Both the position numbers and the translations under genes were made by a program. Shown here in pieces: positions 17,751 to 25,600 of a stretch of DNA of 64,000 bases (position 1 is its first letter; each line of letters begins with the position of its first letter). Origin of the DNA: Microbulbifer taiwanensis (GTDB lineage Bacteria > Pseudomonadota > Gammaproteobacteria > Pseudomonadales > Cellvibrionaceae); contig NZ_JACZFR010000012.1 of the NCBI RefSeq assembly GCF_014904815.1, forward strand, positions 109,557 through 173,556, given 5' to 3'. The notes beneath the pieces are model-generated. The model was not told where the DNA came from and searched no databases. It saw only the letters and a program-made list of their open reading frames with translations.

Positions 17751-18412
17751 TAAGCCTCCGACTTGATTTTCGCCAACCGCTCCTTGATGCGATTGCTGCG
17801 CGCCAGCTCTTCCAGTTCGGCCAGTTTGCTGGCGTCGGCACTGGATTCAGAAGTGGGCACGCCGGCGCGCTCCAGTACGCGGTTGAAGGCCCCCTCGGCC
17901 TGGTCGACCTTGTCCGCAGTACGGCGGCTGCCGCCCTGCGCTTCGCCATTGGTACCGTCGACGATATGCTCACTGGCCTTGGCAAATTCGCGCAGCTGCT
18001 CACGCATATCGCGCTTCTTACCCTGCAGTGCGCTGATATAGGAATTCAGTTCATTGATTTCCGCATCGGCTTCACTGATGGCTTTTTCCAGCACCGGCAG
18101 CTGCGCCTCGATATCCATCTGCTTGGCGATGGCGGCCTCGGCCAGGTCGTCGCGACCCTCTTTTACGGCAATTTCTATCTGGCCGGTGAGGGCAGCGTGG
18201 CGATTGTTTTCATCGTTGAGGGTCTTGCTGCTGAGATACTTGGCCGCCTCGGCTTTGCCCAGCTGGTCACGCACCTCGGCGATGGCATCGTCGATCTCGC
18301 GGATCGCCTGTTCCATCACCAGCTGTGGGGTAGCGCTCTCCACCGAGTCCACCAGGGCATTGGCGGAGGCGGATATGAGTCGGGATATACGCTTTACCAG
18401 TCCTTCTTTCAT
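17750..18412 (-). CDS. PspA/IM30 family protein
   Basis: 220 residues, nearly all helical coiled coil: an amphipathic N-terminal helix (GLVKRISRLISASANALVDS), then NALVDSVE...PQLVMEQAIREIDDAIAEVR and long charged helices. PspA/IM30 proteins polymerise on the inner face of the membrane and stop proton leakage. This is the shorter 'YjfJ-like' type with no pspF or pspBC neighbours. It is the second gene of the operon after a possible DNA-binding protein gene. Confidence 0.85.
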   Translation of the reverse strand: MKEGLVKRISRLISASANALVDSVESATPQLVMEQAIREIDDAIAEVRDQLGKAEAAKYLSSKTLNDENNRHAALTGQIEIAVKEGRDDLAEAAIAKQMDIEAQLPVLEKAISEADAEINELNSYISALQGKKRDMREQLREFAKASEHIVDGTNGEAQGGSRRTADKVDQAEGAFNRVLERAGVPTSESSADASKLAELEELARSNRIKERLAKIKSEA

Positions 18413-18436
18413 TGTTTTCTCCTTCCGTTTATTTAA

Positions 18437-18892
18437 CTAGGTGTTCAACAGCAGATCCAGCTGCCTTTTCAGTCGCTTCGTGCAATTCGGGTCGGCCGCC
18501 CTCGGTTCCTCCTGCAGGGCCAGCAACAGTATTTTTTCCAGGAAGGCCTCGACTGCCGGCAGGGCGCGCTGCTCCAGTGCGGGAGTGATGGCCTCCTCAT
18601 CCGCACAGGCCTGCACCGCGGCGGCGCCCTCGGCGAGAAACTCGAGCAGCGCCTCCACCAGCAGGCTCCTGTCGCTCTCGTCCGCACAGCGGGCCTTGAT
18701 GGGCAGCACGGCTTCGGACGAGGCGATATAGGCGCGGGCGAAACTCTGCAGGCCGACGGATTCCCGCGCCATCGCAATCAACTCTCGCACCTTCTCGCTC
18801 TGGGTGATGGCGCCGTTGCGGTCGATGGACATCAGGTAGGCATAGTCGTCCGCTGACAGGCGCGCCGAAATGGATTGTGTTTTGTTGAGCAT
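18437..18892 (-). CDS. Unknown protein with possible ribbon-helix-helix N-terminus
   Basis: 151 residues from the ATG at 18892, set by GGAGG a few bases upstream; an in-frame start at 18943 would run through the putative operator. The first 45 residues (TQSISARLSADDYAYLMSID then SEKVRELIAMA) look like a beta strand and two helices of the MetJ/CopG type, with a longer helical C-terminal part (LLVEALLEFLAEGAAAVQAC). First gene of the PspA-YqiJ-YqiK operon. A direct role as autoregulator is inference from position and fold guess. Confidence 0.6.
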   Translation of the reverse strand: MLNKTQSISARLSADDYAYLMSIDRNGAITQSEKVRELIAMARESVGLQSFARAYIASSEAVLPIKARCADESDRSLLVEALLEFLAEGAAAVQACADEEAITPALEQRALPAVEAFLEKILLLALQEEPRAADPNCTKRLKRQLDLLLNT

Positions 18893-18906
18893 CGCTTCCC
18901 TCCGTG

Positions 18907-18934
18907 TGTATACAAAAGTACACATGCGTATACA
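18907..18934. promoter_or_regulatory. GTATAC inverted-repeat operator candidate
   Basis: TGTATAC (18907-18913) and GTATACA (18928-18934) form an inverted repeat 14 bases apart, with GTACAC between. The site lies 15-42 bases before the start of the first gene in the PspA operon, where a repressor would act. The gene behind it may encode its own ribbon-helix-helix repressor. Confidence 0.5.
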
Positions 18935-19063
18935 GGGGGTCAACGCAAAGTTGATGAAAGTTATCGCTGTTGATCAATTTCGCGCCAGCGACACTGGCCG
19001 CGCGCTGTGCTTTGCTTGTTTTATGCACAGTTGCAAATCCCTTTTCCGCCCGCGACCAATGCC

Positions 19064-20446
19064 ATGTCCGAGCACAACCTGATACTCAACGTCGACAGCT
19101 ACAAGGCGAGCCACTACCTGCAGTATCCGCCGGGTGCCGGGTATGTGAGTAGTTACATCGAGTGCCGCGGCGGCGTATTTCCGGAAGCGGTTTTCTTCGG
19201 CCTGCAGGCATTTATCAAGCAGTACCTGTTGGCGCCCATTTCTGCGGCAGATATCGATGAGGCGGAGGCGCTGTTGCACGCCCACGGCCTGCCCTGCCAC
19301 CGCGCCGGCTGGGAGCACATCCTCGAGGAGCACGGCGGCCTGCTGCCGCTGGAGATTTCCGCGGTGCCCGAGGGCACGGTAGTGCCGCTGCACAATGTGA
19401 TGCTGCAGCTGGTAAATACCTGCCCCGCCTGTTTCTGGCTGACCAGCTATCTGGAGACGGCGCTGGTGCGCGCCACCTGGTATCCGATGACGGTGGCGAC
19501 CCAGAGCCGCGAGATCAAGAAGATTATTGCCCGCTACCTGGAGGAGACGGCGGATTCCCTCGACGGACTGCCATTTAAACTGCACGACTTCGGCAGTCGC
19601 GGTGCCAGCAGCTTGGAGACGGCCATGCTCGGCGGCATGGCGCACCTGGTGAATTTCCAGGGTACGGATACGGTGTCCGGGCTGGTGGCGGCAAGAAAAT
19701 ACTATGGCGCCGAGATGGCCGGCTATTCGATCCCGGCCGCCGAGCACAGCACCATCACCGCCTGGGGGCGCGAGCGGGAGGCGGATGCCTACGCCAATAT
19801 GCTCGAGCAGTTCGCCGGTACGGGAAAACTGGTGGCGGTGGTCAGCGACAGTTACGACATCTGGAATGCGATAGAGAATATCTGGGGCGGTGTGCTCAAA
19901 GACAGGGTGATCAAAAACGGCGGCACTGTAGTAATAAGGCCCGATTCCGGCGATCCGGTAAAGATCGTTATCGAAAGCCTGGAGCGGCTGATGCGTATTT
20001 TCGGTTGCACGGAAAACAGCAAGGGCTACCGGTTGCTGCCGGAATTTATCCGCATTATCCAGGGCGACGGTATTTCACGGCGCTCGATTCCGAAAATCCT
20101 GCAGGCGATGAAAGAGCGCAAGCAGAGCGCGGACAATGTGACTTTCGGTATGGGGGGGGAACTGCTGCAGAAACTGGACAGGGACCTGCTCAGCTTCGCA
20201 ATGAAGGCCAGTGCGATTCGTATCGACGGCCACTGGCAGGATGTCTACAAGGATCCGGTGACAGGGCCGGAGAAGAAATCCAAGCGCGGGCGCCTGGCGC
20301 TGGTGCGCGATGCAAACAATAAATTCAGGACGATTGCGCTGGAAAAGCTGGGGGACAGGGAGAATTTACTGCGGCCGGTATATCGCGATGGGCAGTTGCT
20401 GTTGGAGACGACTTTCGACGAGGTGCGCGCGCGGGCGGAAATCTGA
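19064..20446 (+). CDS. nadV: Nicotinamide phosphoribosyltransferase
   Basis: 460 residues from the ATG at 19064 (MSEHNLILNVDSYKASHYLQ). Matches NadV/Nampt: DSYKASHYLQYP near the start, LHDFGSRGASS, NFQGTDTV, IPAAEHSTITAWG, VVSDSYDIWNAIEN, IRPDSGDP and IQGDGI. Converts nicotinamide and PRPP to NMN, a one-step NAD salvage route. No good Shine-Dalgarno sequence is visible before the ATG. No nudix repressor or PRPP synthetase gene is adjacent, unlike many nadV loci. Start region divergent from the RHH-like gene. Confidence 0.92.
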   Translation: MSEHNLILNVDSYKASHYLQYPPGAGYVSSYIECRGGVFPEAVFFGLQAFIKQYLLAPISAADIDEAEALLHAHGLPCHRAGWEHILEEHGGLLPLEISAVPEGTVVPLHNVMLQLVNTCPACFWLTSYLETALVRATWYPMTVATQSREIKKIIARYLEETADSLDGLPFKLHDFGSRGASSLETAMLGGMAHLVNFQGTDTVSGLVAARKYYGAEMAGYSIPAAEHSTITAWGREREADAYANMLEQFAGTGKLVAVVSDSYDIWNAIENIWGGVLKDRVIKNGGTVVIRPDSGDPVKIVIESLERLMRIFGCTENSKGYRLLPEFIRIIQGDGISRRSIPKILQAMKERKQSADNVTFGMGGELLQKLDRDLLSFAMKASAIRIDGHWQDVYKDPVTGPEKKSKRGRLALVRDANNKFRTIALEKLGDRENLLRPVYRDGQLLLETTFDEVRARAEI

Positions 20447-20455
20447 AAGGTTGCA

Positions 20456-20550
20456 AGCCACTGGGGGCAGCATCTCGGCACGCAAACATCCTGTAAATCC
20501 GTCGACACATCCGTGGCGTCAGCGGATCCGAAATACTGCTCCCAGTGGCT
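20456..20550. repeat. Long-armed inverted repeat downstream of nadV
   Basis: agccactgggggcag (20456-20470) and ctgctcccagtggct (20536-20550) are complementary at 14 of 15 positions, separated by 65 bases. Inside is a second small pair, atccg (20490s) and cggat. Could be a structured 3' end or a small non-autonomous element. Confidence 0.6.
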
Positions 20551-20566
20551 CGCTTTCAGATGTATC

Positions 20567-20659
20567 TGTAGGAGCGGCGGGGCGGCCATCCGCCCATGGC
20601 CGCGATCGGACTCCTGAGAACTCGGATAGATTGATCGCGGCCATGGGCCGCTCCTACAA
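20567..20659. repeat. Paired palindromic repeats, family 2
   Basis: tgtaggagcgg...cgcccatggccgcgatcg and, inverted, gatcgcggccatgggccgctcctaca. The two outer ends are complementary, giving a large cruciform of the 'GTAGGAGCGGCC' repeat family. Sits between convergent nadV and fpr. Confidence 0.8.
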
Positions 20660-20682
20660 GGGATAGAAAAGTTCGGGAAATA

Positions 20683-21459
20683 TTATTTCTCTACGAAAGC
20701 CCGCTCGATCACATACTCGTGCGGCACGCCCGCGCGGGTCTCGCGGAAGCCCCAGTCGTCGAGAATGCCGGTCAGGTCCTTCAGCATCGCCGGGCTGCCG
20801 CAGAGCATAAAGCGGTCTTCCTCGACATTCGGCTGCGGCACGCCCAGGTCCTGGAAAATCTTGCCGGACAGCATCAGGTCGGTCAGGCGGCCGTTGTTGC
20901 GGTAGGGCTCGCGGGTCACGGTCGGGTAGTAGAGCAGCTGCTCGCTGACCATCTCGCCGAAGTACTCGTGGTTCGGCAGCTCCTCCTCGATATGTTCCCG
21001 ATAGGCCAGCTCGGACTTGAAGCGCACGCCGTGGGTCAGGATGACCTGGTCGAAGCGTTCGTAAACATCCGGGTCCTTGATAATGCTGAGGAAGGGCGCC
21101 AGGCCGGTGCCGGTGGACAGCAGCCACAGGCGCTTGCCCGGCAGCAGGTGATCCGCCACTAGGGTGCCGGTGGGCTTGCGACTGACGAAGATCTCGTCGC
21201 CGGGCTTGATCTTCTGCAACTGCGAGGTCAGCGGGCCGTCCGGCACCTTGATGCTGAAGAACTCCAGCTCGTCCTCGTAGTTGGCGCTGGCAATGGAGTA
21301 GGCGCGCAGCAGCGGGCGGCCGCTGTCCTGCTGCAGACCGATCATCGTAAAATGGCCGTTCTCGAAGCGAAAACCCGGGTCGCGGCTGGTCTTGAAGCTG
21401 AACAGTGTGTCGTTCCAGTGGTGAACTTCCAGCACCTTTTCGATATTCAGATTACTCAT
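20683..21459 (-). CDS. fpr: Ferredoxin-NADP+ reductase
   Basis: 258 residues, normal for the bacterial subclass. FAD site RAYSIASAN (52-60), phosphate-binding region IKVPDGPLTSQL, NADP region LWLLSTGTGLAPFLSIIKDP and ILTHGVRFKSELAY, and the C-terminus EYVIERAFVEK typical of Azotobacter/Pseudomonas Fpr. Exchanges electrons between NADPH and ferredoxin/flavodoxin, used in redox stress and Fe-S cluster repair. Divergently transcribed from a LysR gene, exactly as fpr-finR in Pseudomonas. Confidence 0.95.
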   Translation of the reverse strand: MSNLNIEKVLEVHHWNDTLFSFKTSRDPGFRFENGHFTMIGLQQDSGRPLLRAYSIASANYEDELEFFSIKVPDGPLTSQLQKIKPGDEIFVSRKPTGTLVADHLLPGKRLWLLSTGTGLAPFLSIIKDPDVYERFDQVILTHGVRFKSELAYREHIEEELPNHEYFGEMVSEQLLYYPTVTREPYRNNGRLTDLMLSGKIFQDLGVPQPNVEEDRFMLCGSPAMLKDLTGILDDWGFRETRAGVPHEYVIERAFVEK

Positions 21460-21548
21460 AACTTTCTATCTACAGTCTATATTCAATTTGGATCTAAGTT
21501 TAGAACCACTTATTCCTGAATTCTCTTAATGGTTGAATTTTAGCCCTG

Positions 21549-21584
21549 GAATATCTATTGGCAAAATGGGATATTTCGATATTC
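21549..21584. promoter_or_regulatory. FinR-type binding region between fpr and finR
   Basis: gaatatc (21549-21555), gatat (21570-21574) and gatattc (21578-21584) give overlapping inverted repeats ATATC-N14-GATAT and GAATATC-N22-GATATTC. LysR regulators bind T-N11-A dyads in such divergent promoters. The surrounding 150 bases are AT-rich. Confidence 0.5.
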
Positions 21585-21615
21585 GTTATCTATTCTATCA
21601 ATTAAAGAATCTGCC

Positions 21616-22497
21616 GTGCGCTACTCCCTCCGCCAGCTGGAAGTCTTTCTCGCCTGCGCCCACCACGAGAATGTGAGCCGCGCGGCCGAGAGCCTGAATA
21701 TGTCCCAGTCCGCCGCCTCCACGGCGCTGAAGGAGTTCGAGCAGCAGTTCGAGCTGCGCCTGTTCGAGCGCACCGGCAAGCGGCTGCGCCTGAACGAGCT
21801 GGGGCGGCAGCTGTGGCCGCGGGCCGAGGAGTTGCTGGAGCGGGCGCGGGAGCTGGAGCAGACTCTGGCCACACACCGGGACCTGGGGCGGCTGAAGATA
21901 GGCGCCACCCTGACCATCGGCAACTACCTGGCCGCCGGCATCATGGCGCGCTATATGGAGGAACAGCCGGGCACACGGGTGGAGCTGGAGGTGGACAACA
22001 CCTCGGCCATCGCCGAGGGCGTTTTGAACTTCGAACTGGACCTGGGCCTGATCGAGGGCGAACTGAACCACCCGGACCTGGAGATGATTCCCTGGCGCGA
22101 CGACGAACTGGTGGTCTTCTGCGCGCCGGGGCACCCGCTTGCCGGTCGCAAGCGCCTGACCGACAGGGATCTGGTCGCGGCCACCTGGATCACCCGCGAG
22201 TCCGGCTCCGGCACCCGCCAGAGTTTCGAGCGCGCCATGGCCGGGCTGCTGCCGCAGCTGCATATCCGCCTGGAGCTGCAGCACACGGAGGCGATCAAGC
22301 GCGCGGTGGAGGCGGGCCTCGGAATCAGCTGCCTGTCGAGGGTTTCCCTCGCCGATGCCCTGAAGCGCGGTTCACTGGTGGAGCTGCCAGTACCCCAGCG
22401 GGATCTTTCTCGCGAATTCTATTTTGCCCTGCACCGGCAGAAATATCGCAGTGCCGGTATCGAGCGCTGGCTGGAGTTGTGCCGGCAGGTGCCGTGA
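21616..22497 (+). CDS. finR: LysR-family regulator, FinR-like
   Basis: 293 residues from a GTG start at 21616. N-terminal winged helix YSLRQLEVFLACAHHENVSR then SLNMSQSAASTALKEFEQQF; C-terminal periplasmic-binding-like effector domain from about 90 (LKIGATLTIGNYLAAGIMAR to VEAGLGISCLSRVSL). By position, opposite fpr, it should be FinR, which activates fpr under superoxide or oxidant stress in Pseudomonas. The name relies on synteny. The downstream gap carries family-1 repeats. Confidence 0.85.
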   Translation: MRYSLRQLEVFLACAHHENVSRAAESLNMSQSAASTALKEFEQQFELRLFERTGKRLRLNELGRQLWPRAEELLERARELEQTLATHRDLGRLKIGATLTIGNYLAAGIMARYMEEQPGTRVELEVDNTSAIAEGVLNFELDLGLIEGELNHPDLEMIPWRDDELVVFCAPGHPLAGRKRLTDRDLVAATWITRESGSGTRQSFERAMAGLLPQLHIRLELQHTEAIKRAVEAGLGISCLSRVSLADALKRGSLVELPVPQRDLSREFYFALHRQKYRSAGIERWLELCRQVP

Positions 22498-22552
22498 AAA
22501 TTTCCGCGATATCGATCTGTAGATACTCTGTTTCAGTTCAAGCTTTTATTGG

Positions 22553-22648
22553 CTCGTCATACCGGCGCAGGCCGGTATCCAGTTTCGGAGGTGTCTGGAT
22601 TCCGGTACCGGATCGAGCCCGGCACAGGCTCTGCGCCGGAATGACGGG
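22553..22648. repeat. Palindromic repeats, family 1 (two units)
   Basis: cgtcataccggcgcaggccg-gtatccag followed by ctggattccggtaccg...ctgcgccggaatgacg. The outer ends are near-complementary, making one long imperfect hairpin between convergent genes. Confidence 0.8.
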
Positions 22649-22690
22649 AAAGCTGTTCGCCCCTACAGGGCAGATTTATTTAATGAATGA

Positions 22691-24166
22691 TCATTCGTGC
22701 TGGTGCCCGGCGCGGCGCGCGTCCAGCCGCCGCGCAAATTCCTGCAGTATCAGCCGGTAGAGCTCGCGCCCCAGGTATTTGTCCTCGACGCCACTGTCGA
22801 TGGACGGGTTGTCGTTCACTTCTATCACATAGCCCTTGCCGGCGGACTCCTTCACATCCACGCCGTAGAACCCATTGCCGATCGGCTTGGTCGCTTTCAG
22901 TGCGGCCTGCAGCACCGCCCTGGGCACCTCGAAGGTCGGCAGGGTGGTGAAAGCGCCGCTGCTGTTTTTCTTGTTGCCGTGGTTGTAGATCTGCCAGTGA
23001 TTCTTGGCCATATAGTAGCGACAGGCGTAGAGCGGCTTGTTGTTCAGCACGCCGATGCGCCAGTCGAATTCGGTGTAGAGGAATTCCTGTGCGAGCAGCA
23101 GGCTGGATTCGGCAAACAGCTCGCCGATCTTGTCCCGCAGCTCCTCCTCGCTGTGCACCTTGACCACGCCGCGGGAGAAGGAGCCGTCGGGAATCTTTAT
23201 CACCATCGGCAGACCCAGTTCCGCCAGCGCCTTCTGCAGGCCCGTCTCATCGCCGCGGCGCAGTATGCTGGTCCTGGGTGCCGGCACCCTGTGGGTGGCG
23301 AAGAGGTCGGCCAGGTAGATCTTGTTGGTGCAGCGCAGGATACTGGTCGGGTCGTCCAGCACCACCAGTCCCTCGGCCTCGGCTTTCTTGGCGAAGCGGT
23401 AGGTGTGGTGGTCTATGGCCGTGGTCTCGCGGATAAACAGCGCGTCGAACTCCGGCAGGCGCATATAGTCCCCCGGGCTGATCATCTCCACCGAGAAACC
23501 CAGTTCGCGCCCGGCACTGGCGAATTTCTTCAGCGCGCTCTGGTCGGACGGCGGCAGCGCCTCCTCCGGGTTTACCAGTATCGCCAGGTCGTAGCGGCTG
23601 TTGTCGCTCTTCTTGCGCTGTCGCCACACCTGGTTGCTGAAACTGTCCAGCGCCTCGGCAAACAGGGTTTCCTCCGCGTCGCTCAGCTCGCGGTGGGAGC
23701 AGATACGCAGGTCGGCAATCTCCCAGGCCTTCTCGCAGGCGAGGTGAATCTCCAGCACCGGGCAGGCAAAGCGGTCGAACAGCAGTCGCGCCAGCGGCTG
23801 CAGGGCCGGCTCGGCGCACTGGCCAAAGTAGGACTTGACCACCAGGTGGGTGCCGGGTTCTTCCGGTGGGCGCAGCTTGGAGAGCGCGGGCAGCACCCGC
23901 GCCAGCTGCAGCTTGTACAGCTGCGGCAGCGACAGGTCGTTGAGGGTGCGCACGCTGGGCAGCACATGGTGACTGCGCGCCTCCGCCAGTAGCGAACAAT
24001 AGTAACCCTCGGCGCGGTAGTCGTAGTCCGCGCACAGGTTGATGACCCGCACGCGCTGCTGGCGGGCGGAGAGCTGCAGATAGTCGGCAAAGGTGATCAC
24101 GCGCTCGCTGGGATAGTAGGGAGCCCAGTCGTCGAGCCGGTCGATCACGATTAGCACCTGGGACAT
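22691..24166 (-). CDS. RimK-like ATP-grasp protein with RLAN domain
   Basis: 491 residues from the ATG at 24166 (MSQVLIVIDRLDDWAPYYPS). The N-terminal ~190 residues are the RimK-like ATP-grasp N-terminal (RLAN) type. The C-terminal ATP-grasp ligase domain has LFIRETTAIDHHTYRFA, ILRCTNKIYLADLF, LGLPMVIKIPDGSFSRGVVK, LLAQEFLYTEFDWRIGVLNN and VIEVNDNPSIDSGVEDKYL (Mg/ATP site). These enzymes join an amino acid to a carboxylate, often on a peptide. It is divergent from a GNAT-C39 peptidase gene; the pair recurs in other proteobacteria and is predicted to act together on peptides. Substrate unknown. Confidence 0.88.
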   Translation of the reverse strand: MSQVLIVIDRLDDWAPYYPSERVITFADYLQLSARQQRVRVINLCADYDYRAEGYYCSLLAEARSHHVLPSVRTLNDLSLPQLYKLQLARVLPALSKLRPPEEPGTHLVVKSYFGQCAEPALQPLARLLFDRFACPVLEIHLACEKAWEIADLRICSHRELSDAEETLFAEALDSFSNQVWRQRKKSDNSRYDLAILVNPEEALPPSDQSALKKFASAGRELGFSVEMISPGDYMRLPEFDALFIRETTAIDHHTYRFAKKAEAEGLVVLDDPTSILRCTNKIYLADLFATHRVPAPRTSILRRGDETGLQKALAELGLPMVIKIPDGSFSRGVVKVHSEEELRDKIGELFAESSLLLAQEFLYTEFDWRIGVLNNKPLYACRYYMAKNHWQIYNHGNKKNSSGAFTTLPTFEVPRAVLQAALKATKPIGNGFYGVDVKESAGKGYVIEVNDNPSIDSGVEDKYLGRELYRLILQEFARRLDARRAGHQHE

Positions 24167-24325
24167 GCAAGTAGGCGCCTCAAAAAGGGGGTGGTCAACA
24201 GCGCGAAAGATAGAAGAAATACTGCCCAACACCTAATTTTTTTTGCTGCTTTTTTATACCTTTTTGCTAATGTTGCCGGGCCGCAACTTCGCGGTGCTTT
24301 CAGCCGCCCCCGGGGCGGATTCCCT

Positions 24326-25465
24326 ATGCCCTCTTCCCGCCTTCCGACCTTTGAGATTCGCCCCGCCGCGCCCGCGGATGTGCCCGCATTGCACGCGCTG
24401 GAACAGGCCTGTTTCGACGGCGACCGCCTCAGCCGGCGGCGTCTGCGCCACTGGGTGGCGGCGGAGAACCGCGTCTTCCTGGTGGCCGAGCGGGCCGGGC
24501 AACTGCTCGGCTATGTGCTGGTGCTGCTGCGCCGGGGCACCCGCCTGGCGCGGCTCTACTCCCTGGCGGTGGGCCCGGCCGGGCGCGGACAGGGTATAGG
24601 CCGGGCGCTGCTGTGCGCCGCCGAGGAGGCCAGCAGCCACAGCGGCCGCCTGTTCATGCGCCTGGAAGTGGCCGAGAACAATCACTCCGCCATCGCCCTC
24701 TACCGGCAACTCGGCTATCGCACCTTCGGCAGCTATGCCAATTACTACGAAGACGCGGGCGATGCCCTGCGCATGCAGAAGCGCATCCGCTACCGCCCGG
24801 AAAATCTGCACAGCCTGGAGGTGCCCTGGTATGGCCAGACCACCGATTTCACCTGTGGCCCAGCGGCGGCGATGATGGCCATGGCCGCGCTCAACCCCGA
24901 CTACCGCCCCTCCGTCAGCGAGGAGCTGGCCCTGTGGCGCCAGGCCACCACCATCTTTATGACCGCAGGCACCGGCGGCTGCCACCCGATAGGCCTGGCC
25001 CTGGCGATGCGCGCGCGCGGCTTCGACTGCGCCGTCTACCTGAACCAGGCCTCGCCGCTGTTTGTCGACGGCGTGCGATCGGTCGCAAAGAAGGCGGTGA
25101 TTCAGCAGGTGGATGCGGACTTCCGCAAGGCGGCCCGGGAGCAAAGAATCCCGGTTGTCGAGGAAGAATTCACCCAGGAACAACTGCAACAGTGGCTGGA
25201 GCAAGGCGCCCTGGCGTTGCTGCTGATCAGCACCTACCGCCTGGACGGCAAGAAGGTGCCCCACTGGGTGACACTGACAGGCATCGACGAGGAGTGCCTC
25301 TACGTGCACGATCCGGATGAAGACGACGAGCAGAATCCCCTCGACAGCCAGTACCTGCCGATAGCGCGGGAGGACTTCGCGAAGATGTCGCTGTTCGGGC
25401 GGGAGAGGCTGCGCACCGCGGTGGTGGTGCGCAGGGTGATGCGAAAAAGGGAATCGGCGGACTGA
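24326..25465 (+). CDS. Fused GNAT acetyltransferase and C39-like peptidase
   Basis: 379 residues from the ATG at 24326, favoured over an upstream start at 24191 because residue homology begins here. Residues ~8-155 form a GNAT domain with acetyl-CoA loop GRGQGIGRAL (87-95). Residues ~165-375 are a papain-like C39 domain with C177 (TDFTCGPAAAMM), H313 (VPHWVTLTGID) and D329 (YVHDPDEDD) as the likely catalytic triad. Divergent from the RimK-like ligase. A combined ligase, acetyltransferase and peptidase suggests a peptide-tagging or peptide-metabolite route; this is inference. Confidence 0.87.
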   Translation: MPSSRLPTFEIRPAAPADVPALHALEQACFDGDRLSRRRLRHWVAAENRVFLVAERAGQLLGYVLVLLRRGTRLARLYSLAVGPAGRGQGIGRALLCAAEEASSHSGRLFMRLEVAENNHSAIALYRQLGYRTFGSYANYYEDAGDALRMQKRIRYRPENLHSLEVPWYGQTTDFTCGPAAAMMAMAALNPDYRPSVSEELALWRQATTIFMTAGTGGCHPIGLALAMRARGFDCAVYLNQASPLFVDGVRSVAKKAVIQQVDADFRKAAREQRIPVVEEEFTQEQLQQWLEQGALALLLISTYRLDGKKVPHWVTLTGIDEECLYVHDPDEDDEQNPLDSQYLPIAREDFAKMSLFGRERLRTAVVVRRVMRKRESAD

Positions 25466-25510
25466 GTCGTCCGAAAACATTTCACGTCAGCCAGATGAAT
25501 CGGCTTCGTA

Positions 25511-25580
25511 AGGTGCGCCGTGCGCACCTATACCACGGGAACCTTCTCCTGGATTGGCTGGTGCGCACGGCGCACCCTAC
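25511..25580. repeat. Inverted pair of GGTGCGCCGTGCGCACC repeats, family 3
   Basis: aggtgcgccgtgcgcacct (25511-25529) and, inverted, ggtgcgcacggcgcaccctac (25560-25580). Another copy is at 27262. Each copy is itself close to palindromic. Confidence 0.8.
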
Positions 25581-25600
25581 ACCGGCAGGAATACTTGCAA

